Made by a program: the position numbers and the translations under genes. The notes below the pieces were generated by a model. It saw only the letters and a program-made list of their open reading frames with translations. It was not told where the DNA came from and ran no database searches. Of a stretch of DNA of 64,000 nt, positions 12,999 to 23,444 are shown piece after piece. The DNA is from Tethya wilhelma (Eukaryota; Porifera; Demospongiae; Tethyida; Tethyidae). The stretch is taken from NCBI GenBank assembly GCA_964030475.1, contig CAXIPT010000009.1, positions 3,769,767 to 3,833,766 of the forward strand, read 5' to 3'. How positions within the stretch are numbered: position 1 is the stretch's first letter; each line of letters begins with the position of its first letter.

Positions 12999-13056
12999 AT
13001 GGCAGGAGTCAAATACTGCCTAAGGTTCATCACATACATGGTCCGGGGGCCGTGGT
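12999..13056 (+). CDS. Possible first exon of a tetraspanin-like gene
   Basis: An ATG at 12999 opens a 19-residue exon (MAGVKYCLRFITYMVRGPW) ending at a donor (GTGAGT) within the Trp codon. The order short N-terminus, Cys-Leu-basic-aromatic, hydrophobic run, Trp recalls the start of tetraspanin transmembrane segment 1, and tetraspanin genes often have their first intron there. A TATA-like TATAAATA lies about 50 bp upstream. Nothing else of the gene is visible before the gap at 13548. It could also be chance within a non-coding transcript (see 13090-13293). Confidence 0.3.
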
Positions 13057-13089
13057 GAGTCTCCCCTGAAATATATGCCTCGCTAACTG

Positions 13090-13293
13090 CATACTTACAG
13101 CTATAGTTAAGCCCCCACCTACTCGCAGAACCTATGTCAGTCATAGCGTCTTAGTGACTGGCATGTAGTGTACGGGGTAGGTGGGATAAAGGATGGAAGG
13201 TACGTGTAAGCCCTTGACCGTGCAGCGCTAGCACAGTCGTAATGACAAGGTCAAGGCTCGTACTTGAAATCCCCGCTTAACTTTTTTTTTTTT
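13090..13293 (+). ncRNA. Candidate structured RNA ending in a T-run
   Basis: Three stems can be drawn: CCCACCTAC (13114-13122) with GTAGGTGGG (13177-13185); inside it CAGTCA (13138-13143) with TGACTG (13155-13160); then CCTTGACC (13212-13219) with GGTCAAGG (13249-13256). A run of 12 T (13282-13293) would suit Pol III termination. TATAAATA at about 12949 could belong to a snRNA-type promoter. It does not match my memory of U1, U2, U4, U6, U11/U12, 7SK, SRP, RNase P or RNase MRP RNA. Confidence 0.3.
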
Positions 13294-13334
13294 GTATAGG
13301 ATTAGCAATTAGTATCATATCTCCGCCTAGTAAA

Positions 13335-13547
13335 ACTAGTTTTAACTGAATGAGAAAAGGTTCTTAGGTTCTTCAGTAGTTTTAATGAGAAAAGGTTCTT
13401 GGGTTCTCCACTAGTTTTAGTGGGAAAGGTTCTTGGGTTCTCCACTAGTTTTAGTGGGAAAGGTTCTGGGTTCTCCAGTAGTTTTAATAAGGAAAGGTTC
13501 TTGGGTTCTCCACTTGTTTTAGTGGGAAAAGGTTCTTGGGTTCTCCA
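13335..13547. repeat. 34-bp minisatellite running into an assembly gap
   Basis: About six tandem units of roughly 34 bp built on GGTTCTTGGGTTCTCCACTA plus GTTTTAGTGGGAAA, cut by 13 N at 13548-13560. A related stretch in inverse orientation lies at 14869-14930. The gap probably reflects this array. Confidence 0.85.
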
Positions 13548-13560
13548 NNNNNNNNNNNNN

Positions 13561-13612
<52 letters not shown>
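13561..13612. repeat. (AG)n microsatellite after the gap
   Basis: A 52-bp pure AG run immediately after the 13 N. Confidence 0.95.
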
Positions 13613-13614
<2 letters not shown>

Positions 13615-13790
13615 AGATGTTTACAATTATAGCATTACAAAAAAGAAGAAAAAAACATTCATAAAAGGATCCATTTCCCAAAACACACACTATTTGTGAC
13701 TCCCATTATCAGATTCACCTAGCACTAGACTACATCATACATTATACACACAAACCAACACACGTACAGAACACACAAGAGCTAACTTAC

Positions 13791-14086
13791 TGTTTGAAAT
13801 AGAGAACGCCAGAAACATAGGTCTGCCAGTGGTAGGTATAGTTGAGCAGTATCATGGCCAACACCAAGCTGAACATGAAATAAGGGTACTCCACTAGTCC
13901 GGGGATGCAGGCTCCTGCCAGGGCGTAGAGGAATGTTGCTATGGCATCCAGACCGTGATCAAAGAATTCACCGAGTGGGTTATTGGTTCCCGTTCGTCGA
14001 GCCTGCATTCCATCCATCCCATCGAGAGTTTGGTAGATCATGATCCCAGCAGCACAGAAGAGATAGGTCCACAGGGGGGCCTGGAG

Positions 14087-14161
<75 letters not shown>

Positions 14162-14428
14162 AGAAAGATTGTGTGTGCACTCAATGCAAGCTCCACCTAC
14201 TTTTCCTTCGCAGTTCAAGTCTTGTAGAATGACACACAATGTCCCTGCCATGGTAACGACAAATCCAATCATAGTCATTAGGTTAGGGGCTAACCACAAG
14301 GGAAATTTGAGCACCAACCATGCCCAGAATTTCTTCAGGATCAGTGCTTCAATGATCCCTATGCCTTCAGATCTGTAGACATGCTCCTTCAGCTTCTTAC
14401 GCTGAAGTGGTGTTAATAAAGTCCTCAT
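13791..14428 (-). CDS. Choline/ethanolamine phosphotransferase (CDP-alcohol phosphotransferase), first two exons
   Basis: Transfers phosphocholine or phosphoethanolamine from the CDP-alcohol to diacylglycerol, the last Kennedy-pathway step, in ER/Golgi membranes. Exon 1 is 14201-14428 (76 codons, start MRTLLTPLQRKKLKEHVYRS); exon 2 is 13791-14080, ending in phase 2 at a GTAAGT donor. The family signature DGxxARx8GxxxDxxxD is intact, from DGMQARR to GEFFDHGLD. The stretches WLAPNLMTMIGF and YHWQTYVSG are typical of the CEPT1/CHPT1/SELENOI group; substrate preference cannot be decided. The intron acceptor (CCTCCAG) follows a (TC)n(CA)n microsatellite on the sense strand. The remaining half of the protein is not seen and may lie in the gap at 13548-13560. 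Confidence 0.9.
14087..14158. repeat. Compound (GT)n(GA)n microsatellite in an intron
   Basis: On the sense (minus) strand it reads (TC)n then (CA)n, immediately upstream of the phosphotransferase exon 2 acceptor. Confidence 0.95.
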
Positions 14429-15949
14429 GATTGAAGGGCAGTCCAGAGAAAGGGGGATTTAGTTTGTGATCTTAATGAGGTATAAGTTGAGATGATCAGT
14501 CCACAACAAAGGCTTATATCAGCTGTTTTTAATTAGTGGTTCATTTGCACGGGGTATGACGATATTCTCGGCTCGGTATCGCTCTCAGATCTCGCTCTGC
14601 ATCGCTAGCTGAGTCATTCCACTCTCGAGCTATCCTGGATCTTTCGATATGCACAAGTAAATGAGCCAAAAAGGAGTTAAAGCGTAAATCGCTACGTCAG
14701 AAAACGTCACAATAGCGCATGCGTGGCGCCGGCGTAACGTACGTAGTAGATCTATAGAGTGGCGCGTGATTTAAATTTGCCATAAAACCTTTCCAGCAGC
14801 TTCTCCAAGTCTTCAAGACAATAGGGGTAACTGTTTAAAGAAGTAAATTGTCATTAATTTTGTCATTTTTAAAAACCTTTTCTCATTAAAACTACTGGAG
14901 AACCCAAGAACCTTTCCCATTATAACTAGCGATTCCGGGCGATAATTTTTTAAGTATGCTAGACCTTGGTCATCTTGATATTCTTTTTCTCCAGCAATTT
15001 CTGAGTAGATTGGCATTTGTTTCATCAAAATTGGCTGAGTAAATCTCAAGATACAGTGAATAGTGCATGCACAACTTGAAACATTTTTTCTGCCCACTTA
15101 TAAATAGAAAGTGTGGTACTATTTTCGGTAGACTACATATGATGTAAAAATTAGCATAGCTTGGGAATGCCTTTACCAAAAGTAGTGGGAGTTGGACCAA
15201 AATCTTCCTCTACTGAGTCTGAAGAATACTTTCAGCTACAGAACTGACATTGACAAAGAGATTCTATATAACAAGTATTTTGTACACATGGTTAGCTAAT
15301 ATAATAAATATTATTACTACACTGTATTGATTAACTTTCTGCTTATATGGGAGTCTAATTCAGTACTACAGTGGAATGAATTAACAGATGTGAATGTTTG
15401 ACCAACTACCCATGCTAGGATTGTATAAGTGTACACAATATGTTCTTCATCATCATACAACATTGAACCATTCTGGAAATCCATCCATGGTACATGTGAA
15501 ACCACCCTTCGTAACAGTATGTCACAATTTATCATCATTTCACTAAATGTTTGTTGAATTCGCTCACCTACTAAGTTCACTTCTGACTCCATATACTACT
15601 TTAGAGTCAATTAAGTTTAGCTTTATCTTTATTTTGTTCTGCTGATCAGACTGAGCTAGTCTGTATTGGCAAATTTCCTGCTTTTTGTATAAGCAAGAGC
15701 TCAATAATCAACCCTTTTTTGACAAGCATACCAGTGCCAGGCAAGCTGAAAATTGGAGTCTATTATGCCGAAAATCAAATTGCATGGACATTAGTCTGTA
15801 GTAGTGTACTCACTAAGATCCATGGGATGTATTATTTTGACACAAGTTCTGTACAAATTATTAGTGTATATGCATCTTATTAACTAAACCTGCACCTTTA
15901 TANACTATACGTACTACCGTACGTATGATACATGCATGGTTCCAGGTAC
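14429..15949. other. Spacer with phosphotransferase promoter region
   Basis: 14540-14770 is CpG-richer than its surroundings and holds TGAGTCA (AP-1-like, near 14609) and GCGCATGCG (NRF1-like, near 14715), plausible promoter elements of the minus-strand phosphotransferase. From 14780 to 15900 I see no coding exon I trust. A single N lies at 15903. Confidence 0.45.
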
Positions 15950-15955
15950 ATCTCC

Positions 15956-16060
15956 TGTTGAACTTGACGACATTACCGAAAGAGTTGAGCATAGGCTAAG
16001 GATCACTCCTCATGGATGTGGCCAAAGACGCCGTCTTACGTACAAATTTACTGTTTGAAA
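15956..16060 (+). CDS. Possible terminal exon of an unidentified gene
   Basis: After an acceptor-like TTCCAG an open frame GTSPVELDDITERVEHRLRI and a basic end close at TGA (16058-16060). Nothing upstream can be joined because a single N (15903) interrupts. A copy of the sequence just 3' of it recurs at 22640-22960. Unidentified; the coding status is uncertain. Confidence 0.25.
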
Positions 16061-16073
16061 CAATCATACTATA

Positions 16074-16395
16074 TATTGTTGTTGTTTAAAAAAAATTGGT
16101 GATTATTGTACATTATACTAAGTCTTTTTTGCTGAATCGTATGTTTCCCCCAGTATTATAAACTCTTTAAGTTTTGTTGAATTATTGTAATAGTTAGCAT
16201 GATATAGTTATAGTGCATGATGTTAAGAGATCTGGATCTGAATTTCAGCACAGTGACAGGCTAATTTTTAGTGTACATCATGTAAGACGACTTCGAGCAT
16301 TAATTGCAGGTCAATGATTCATATTCTAAACCATGAGTCATGAATAATAATAATTATGCATGGTCATACAATTATTGCTTGGCATGCAATTAGAC
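16074..16395. repeat. Duplicated non-coding segment, copy 1
   Basis: About 320 bp also present at 22655-22955 in the same orientation with moderate divergence. Landmarks in both: TACATTATACTAAGTC, CTGAATCGTATGTTTCC, GACTTCGAGCATTAATTGCA and CTAAACCATGAGTCATGAAT. Confidence 0.8.
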
Positions 16396-16528
16396 CCATT
16401 CTAGTGATTCCTAATTATGCTCACTATAAGCTTAAAGCATGCCGCTACCTCTACCTCTACGGTAACACAGGACCAAGATAATGTAAACAGTACAACCAAT
16501 TAAATTTACTTTTCTCTATATACTCAGG

Positions 16529-16707
16529 TGACATTGGAAAGAAAGTGGAACTCACAGAGGACCAAGGAAACAAAGTACAAAATCCACAAAAACTGGACAA
16601 ACTGAAAGAAGTTAGTGAAGAAAGCAGGATTACGAAAGAACTAACTCGCCTAGGCCTTTGCTCACTATTACCAAGAGCCTTGACTGTTGCAAAAAGTAAT
16701 GTCTGAA
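16529..16707 (+). CDS. Possible lysine/glutamate-rich terminal exon
   Basis: Following TACTCAG, an open frame of 58 residues runs to TGA at 16705-16707. It is strongly charged (GDIGKKVELTEDQGNKVQN, then KLDKLKEVSEESRITKELT) and would favour a helix. No homology is recognised and no partner exon can be placed with confidence. Confidence 0.25.
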
Positions 16708-17550
16708 GGGTTTCACATATCAGTGAACATTTAAACAATTAAGATAAAAGTTGCATTTCAGAAGCTAGCTATGATGAACAAAATATATGCTACATTGGCG
16801 GGAAACAAAGACACTGAAACTAGAAACTAGTGGGCATCCGTGTAAAGTTAATCCATCACTTTCAGACCTCTTGCGGAAGCTAGCAAATACGGTTTTGAGT
16901 ATACACTCTATGCATTAAGTCTGATGTGAATGTTTGTGTCTGTCAAAAAGGATTTTGTATTTTTCATAGTTTTGGACCCAAGAGGCTTCAGTTATTTACA
17001 AAAAAAGTTTGACAAAGGAGAACTCAAAAGTGGAACAACAATATGGTAAACACACAAACCTCCAATTCATAAGTGAGGAGTTAAAGGATACGATTAGAGC
17101 TCATATCTTGTCATATTCGGCTAGATATATATAGCTACTGTTTGAGAAAGGATAATTCAAACCCACCTCCAGAGCTTTCAATAGGGGAAGTGATTACCGC
17201 CAAAATAGGACTGTTTGAATAAGGGGTGCCTTTTTGAAATTGAGGGGGTGCCTTTTTGAAATGAGGGGTACTTTTTTGTGAGGAGTGCATTTTTTGGAGA
17301 GATGTTTTTGTGAGAGATGCATTTTTATGAAGGGTGAGTCTTGGTGAGGGGTGCATTTGAACAGTCACATGATGGTCATGTGATCAAACAGTCTTCCTTT
17401 ATGCCAAGTTGCCATACCTGATCATACATGGATCACTGGGCTATGTTGGCTCTGGAAGGAGTTTTTTTTCTCAACTGCAAGTTGTGCAAGATTGAAGGTC
17501 ATTGGCAGAAGATGTTTGTTGGATGTTTTGAAACATAAGTACAATTATAA
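16708..17550. other. Spacer with degenerate short tandem repeat
   Basis: No gene seen. At 17218-17360 there are degenerate repeats of a GGGGTGCMTTTTTGAAAT-like unit. The rest is AT-rich spacer at the 3' side of the CR-type gene. Confidence 0.5.
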
Positions 17551-19187
17551 TTATTCAGGCTGGGGATAACACAGGGGTAAACACAGCAAATATTGTGTAA
17601 TGCGCTTTAATTCAGGTGGCAGAAAATCCAAGGGCTTATGATTTGTTCCTGCTCTTGTGTAGGCTTGTTCCTTTGTAAAAGCTGTGGGCTTGTTAAACAC
17701 CTCTCCTGATACAACAAAATATAGTTCAAATGATTGTGCACCCGTGGGGTCAATGGTTTGAATAAGTTCTTTTAGCGGATTTCCTAGAATGTCATGTTTA
17801 TCGGCATCTGTAACTTGAAAGAGAAAGTTGCGGTAAACTGAATCAATTGCTGGAAAGTTTGATTGTTTTGGCTGTAAGAGCAATGAATCTACATCAAAAG
17901 AGTGATTTTGCTTCAAATCATCCAATGTACAACACTCTCTTGATCGTATACTCTGTGGCAATACAAACGTTGATGTTTCTCCATTTCTAAGGTTTCTTCT
18001 AGTGAAGCTTCCTCCTTTAAGCAAACGTTTATGTGCATATATTTCAAATAATTGACCGCGAGCTGCTGCAACAAACGGCTTATCCTTCCAACTAACTAGA
18101 AGATTCAAAGGCTCAGAAAGAACCTCTCGTTCCAACTGCTCGTACAACTGTTGAACTACATATGGAGATGCAAACTTAAGGACTTTTTCTGTTCGATCAG
18201 AAGACGGAATGATGTGAACAAGTAAGTGGCTGGCTTCACTGTGATTCTGTGAACAAGCAACATCTGAAAACAAATTCTTAACGGCAGTTACTTCGTAACA
18301 GTTTGTAATAGCACTATCTATATCTTGGACAGAGTATTGATCAGAAACAAGATAGCGAGGAATTGGGCCAAAATATTCCAACCTCTCACGCCAATTATTG
18401 GGCATTGACACGAGTTGCTCTAACTGTTCAAGTTCATTAAAATCCCAAACAGGCATGTAAAGTGTGTAAAAATATTTACCCTTGAAAACATTTGAATAGT
18501 TCTTCTTATCGGGTGACGAGAATAGAATCGTTTTGCATTTCACTGATGTATCTTTAGGGAATAAACCGGTGTTTGATCCACAATCATACAGGTAGTAGTT
18601 ACAAGAACCGTAATCAAGGTGATTTGTGGCACTTGTCAGAATCCCCACAGAACAGTCATCCTCTGTAATATCCAAGTAGAATTGCTTTTGGGCACTCTCA
18701 AAAGCGATACGCTTGATACGTTGATCTTGAATTAATCGGGCCAATACATAGTAAGAGAAGCAAGTTTTTCCAATTCCAGGATTGCCAGTAATTAAAACAG
18801 ATTGGTTTCTTTGACTTATGGTATTGTATAACTGTTCATAAACTTCTCGTATAAGTATCATAGTAGGTGTCTCAAGTATACGGTTTACCTGTAAGACCTT
18901 CACAGAACAAGCCTTTTCTGACGTGGTAATCTGCTGAGTAGTGATCGTGGAAGGATCCTTCAGGGTACGGTAAAACTCCTCTATGCTAATCTCTCGATCA
19001 GTTAGGGACTGATGTCCTGTAAATGGTAGAAAGTTCATGTAAGAATGGCAGTAGACTGTACACATAATATTTATATATATACTCACACACCAAGGAATTG
19101 AAGCTGCCAATCACACTGTACTTGCACCTGAACTTTCATCTTGACTGTGGTTACAGGTGTGATTGACAGCTATACCGCACCTTGACA

Positions 19188-19225
<38 letters not shown>

Positions 19226-20012
19226 AAGTCGTCAGTACAGTCGTCCCGCCCACGTTCATTGCCATACATTGTTTATCTAACTCTGAAGTATCCTGATCTG
19301 CTTGGCTCCAGTGTATAATATTTATTGTGGTCAAGATATATACTGCAATGTGGAAAAAGTCTTTCCGACTGGTGTGCTTTCTTTATAAAACCCATTGAAA
19401 TTTTGTGCAGCTGCAAATAGTGCACGCACACACACACACCTGCTGGGCTGGGCTCGATGCCTAGTTTACACCTCTTTGAAGGTCCTGAGCCATACTCACG
19501 AATTTGCCTCTTTTCCTCACGAAGTTGCCTCTTTTTCTCACGAAGTTGCCTCTCCTTCTCACGATAGTACTCTTGGTCTTTGCGAAGCTGTTCATCATTG
19601 CTACAATGAAATTAAAGTGATCAACGCATAAATTATGTGACTACTGATTATGATATGTCCACATTCTATCATGACTGTATTAGGCTGAATTTGTATTTCA
19701 GCATTTAGTCGATCCCTAGCCCTTAGCATTTAGCCTAATATGGAGCTACGTAAATCCATATTAATCAGTTGCATTTCAAGAGTCTCACTGCTTAGGAAAG
19801 AAGAAGGTGAGGCCAAATTAAACTTAACAAAAAGTCTGTACCTTCCACTATTAATCTGGTCTTCTATGGAATTTAATTTTTCCTCAACTGCTTTAATTTT
19901 CACCTCAACTTCTTGAATATCTGCTTGAATCTTCTCCTAATAATTTGGCACAAACAAGTACAAACGTTTATATGAAAGTACCGAGAGGATTGATATCTAA
20001 ATAACTCACCAT
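17551..20012 (-). CDS. Crinkler/RHS-type (CR) P-loop NTPase-nuclease with N-terminal coiled coil
   Basis: Four exons join in phase into about 554 residues: 20010-20012 (ATG only), 19842-19936, 19500-19600, 17551-19016. The two small exons encode a charged coiled coil (for example RQLREKKRQLREEKRQI). The long open frame reaches upstream to 19110, but that extension is intron: the phase-1 donor at 19499 fits the acceptor at 19017 exactly. The body has Walker A GNPGIGKT (about 144-151), a Walker-B-like YLYDCG (about 209-213), a LFSSPDKKN sensor-like strand, and MPVWDFNEL followed by GPIPRYLV, hallmarks of Crinkler/RHS NTPases. A C-terminal restriction-endonuclease-like domain has GQLFE (Glu 391), PAID (Asp 458), QVT (467-469) and His 474. 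Such proteins derive from transposon or effector systems. The host role is unknown; nuclear or anti-element function is inference. Confidence 0.85.
19190..19221. repeat. (CA)n microsatellite in the CR gene's third intron
   Basis: Pure CA run, (GT)n on the sense strand, in mid-intron between the exons at 19500-19600 and 17551-19016. Confidence 0.9.
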
Positions 20013-20809
20013 TGTACTGAGAGGAAGAGAACAAAGGGGCTAAAACTTGGGAAAGGTACCCAAATATTTTTTACACCACCACTGAGTTTGAATGGTTTGA
20101 ATTTTAGAATTTTGACAGAGAAAGATGAAAATCATGAGATGCAACAACAAAATTTTAACTCTTTTGTAACTGTAATTACGGGAAGCCGATTTCCGGTTTC
20201 CGCGCTAATCTAATAAGCAGGGACTCCAGATTTATGGACTTTGGTAGTGTTCTAGGGATCAGGGAAAGACTTTTTTAGAAACCATGCAGAGTACATGTGA
20301 TTTGTACGTGATGCAAAAAAAGGGTATACAATCAGGCCTGTAGCCAGGATATTTTATTAAAGGGGGATTCAATAGGCAGTGCTTGCCTGCTGTCACAGAC
20401 ATTCTATGTATTACTAAGTCATGCAGGGGATCCTCGGGTCACTTTTATTATAGTTAACTCAGCTTAAAAGAAATAAATACAATTGCAAAGTTATACAAGA
20501 AGAATCAATGAAGAGCAAGTTAGCACATTCCATCCTGAAACCTGAACTCCCCTCGGAACCACCCCCTGCATGCTGGCTACCAGCCAGTGATATTGAACAG
20601 TCAGAATAAGAGCTTTCAAATCCATTTTCAGCTGGATAGTGACAAACTTTGTCAATGAGTCAAATAGTTCAACAAACAACACATTTTGGTTAGCTAATTA
20701 AATATTAGTGGTCACATTTATTAAAATTTGGTTAGTTTAGTGACCTGCGCCCACAGAACATTATTGTTGCTAACAGTCAGACTCACTTATAATAGTAGTT
20801 GTCTTCAAA
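20013..20809. other. Spacer upstream of the CR-type gene
   Basis: Likely contains the minus-strand CR promoter, including TTTCCGGTTTCCGCGC near 20190. No coding exon is recognised. Confidence 0.4.
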
Positions 20810-21792
20810 ACACAGGTGTACATACAAAGTAAATAATTGACAATCCAAATAACAATTGATCACCCTGATGAAACTTGTATAGTGTTTCACGGTTAAATTA
20901 AAATGTTACTGATAATAATATGTGGCAGTCACAGGTAGAAAAGGAACATTATTCCGTTTTTGATTAATATTAATTAAATGCTTATTAATACTTAATGGTT
21001 AATTAATTTCTTTAAAATTTTTGCTGATAATAGTAGAACTATCAGCTGTCCTGGTTTCATAGCCTAAGGATACACCATTAGGGAGATATAAAGCAGCAAA
21101 CTCAAAAAAGTCCACAATATATTAATTGTTTAGTGTTCTTGGAGCTCCTGTGCAATTTCATCAAGGGGCTTGCCTACCTTATTTTATGGCAAGGCAATCA
21201 GATTGATCAATTTGGACAGAAGAATATTATACAAGTCCAATATTGGTACATACAATGTGTGAACGGATAAACACTTTACAAGTCACATCCGGGTGACCGA
21301 TTGAATTTTGTTCAGTTAAAATTCAAGGGCAATTGTCACTTGTTCAGCTTGTATGTACACTGTGTGGACAGATAAACACTACACAAGTCAAACTGATTGA
21401 AATCAGAGTAATCGATTGTCTTTTGTTGAGTGAATGACTGTGATTTACTTTGTATCTACACTGTGAGAACAGAAGACAGTGACACGTTATAGAGAGACAT
21501 CAGACAGACAGAATCTAAGACAATCAGATTCATCGATTTGCATCATTCAGTGATAACACTATAGGCTAGTCAACTGTGTGGTCGAGCCTAGTGTTGTCGG
21601 AGTTCAAATTACTTNTAAAAATTTCACCACATCCTGTTTTTTGTAGGAAGCTCAAGTGAATGGCATGTGTATGGTTTGGGCTTGCACATAGTGAATGTAT
21701 ACAGTAGAGGTTCTAAGCCAGCAAGTCAAGTGTGCATGTAATTGTGATGGTACTAAGCTTACTCCTACATTTAGTACATACTCACACACTCA

Positions 21793-21862
<70 letters not shown>

Positions 21863-22650
21863 TGTCTTTTGTACAGTTAAATCAGAGTAATCGGTTGTCA
21901 CTTTTTAGCTTATACAAGTCACATAAGGGTGATCAATTGTTATTTATTAATTTTAGTTAAATCAGAGTAGATAATTGTCACTTGTTTAGCTCGTACATAC
22001 ACTGTGTGAATAGATAAATACTATACAAGTCAAATCAGAGTATAATCGGTTAATTGTCTTTTGTTTAATTTGTACATACGTACAATGTGTGGACAGATAG
22101 CTAAGTACTATTATAAAAGTCATAATTATGCGATAAAACTTATTAATAGATTAAAAACATTTTATCGTTAATGGTGGCAAGACAATCGATTACTCTGATT
22201 TGACTTGTATAGTGTTTATCTATCCACACAGTGTACGTACAAGCTGAACAATTAAGTGACAATTGATTACTTTGATCGAGTTCACTGAAAAAATATCAAT
22301 TGATCACCTTGATGTGACTGGTATAGTGTTTATCTGTTTAAACATTGTATCTACCATTTAAACAGTTTACAATCGATTACTCTGATTGGACTTGTATAAT
22401 GTTCTTCTGTCCAAATCGATCAATCGGATAAACTAACTAATTTGATTCTAGCTGATGTCATTATACCCTTTACTCCTACCTGTTAGAAATCGAGCAATTC
22501 GATTGCCTTAGATTGCAACTACACAGTTTACTAGCCTAGTGTTATCACTAAATGATGCAAATCGATCAATCTGATTGCCTTAGATTCTGTCTGATCTCAC
22601 TCTAACTTGTCCTGTCTTCTGTTCTCACAGTGTATGTACAATGTCTTTAA
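20810..22650. repeat. Large inverted-repeat cluster with internal subrepeats
   Basis: Left copies such as CAGCTTGTATGTACACTGTG and ATCGATTGTCTTTTGT are reverse-complemented on the right (CACAGTGTACGTACAAGCTG, ACAATCGATTACTCTGA). The stretch 21440-21600 pairs with about 22480-22645: TGCATCATTCAGTGATAACA against TGTTATCACTAAATGATGCA. Units of about 100 bp recur in both orientations. A (CA)n run (21794-21860) and one N (21615) interrupt the left side. No coding capacity. Confidence 0.75.
21794..21860. repeat. (CA)n microsatellite
   Basis: A 67-bp pure CA run inside the inverted-repeat cluster. Confidence 0.95.
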
Positions 22651-22654
22651 TCTA

Positions 22655-22955
22655 TTGTTGGTGTTTAAAAAAATGATGACCATTATACATTATACTAAGT
22701 CTATTTTGCTGAATCGTATGTTTCCGTCAATATTATAAACTCTTTAAGTTTTGCTGAATAATTATTGTAATAGTTAGCACAATATGGTTATAATTATTGT
22801 GATCTAGATCTGAATTTCAGTACAATGACAAGTTAATTTTTAGTGTGACGACTTCGAGCATTAATTGCAGGTCAACGATTCATATTCTAAACCATGAGTC
22901 ATGAATAATAATAATAATAATTATGCATGGTTCAAATTCATGTATGCAATTATTG
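22655..22955. repeat. Duplicated non-coding segment, copy 2
   Basis: Second copy of 16074-16395 in the same orientation, lying between the inverted-repeat cluster and the NLR gene. Confidence 0.8.
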
Positions 22956-23444
22956 CTTGGCAATTACACCTGCTAAAGTAAGTGCAGATGACCGTGGACA
23001 GGACCAGTGCAGTTGTATGGATATACCCTGTATGTATCACATGCATGGATTAATTATTAATCAGTGAGTTAGAGATTTAGAGTGAGTAGACTGGGTGACA
23101 GAGCAAAATGACGTGAGTAATGTTCAGGCCATCTACCTGAATTCGCGAAACATAATTTTACTTATTGCGAGCCCCACCCACTTTTGATGTTTGGTGACCT
23201 CTGAAATTATTTGAACTCAGAAGCTAGAAAAGAGAAGTAAAACTGGTACGATATTTAATATAAGCATAAATTAATACTGACAATTAATAGTTCAATATTT
23301 TAGAAAGATTATTATGTAAGCAAATTTATTGTGAAAGGGGTGTGTCACGACAAACGACAACGAAATAATTTTCGTTTTTGTTACAGCTAAAACCAAATTA
23401 ATTCAGTAAAGAAGCCCTCTCCAAGAAGTAACTAAGGAGGTATT

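Noticed and set aside
13335..13547. CRISPR-like array
   Set aside because: Units are contiguous 34-bp tandem repeats without unique spacers, and the setting is eukaryotic.
15317..15592. 91-codon minus-strand frame as a gene
   Set aside because: No splice context, signal or family motif; the length is within chance for this AT content.
15906..15933. Shared palindromic string CTATACGTACTACCGTACG here and at about 46928
   Set aside because: Too short to define an element. The first copy abuts an N (15903), so an assembly effect is possible.
19017..19110. N-terminal extension of the CR-type open frame up to the ATG at 19110
   Set aside because: The acceptor at 19017 and the phase-1 donor at 19499 join upstream coiled-coil exons in frame. 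The extension is compositionally intron-like (TATATATAAATATT).
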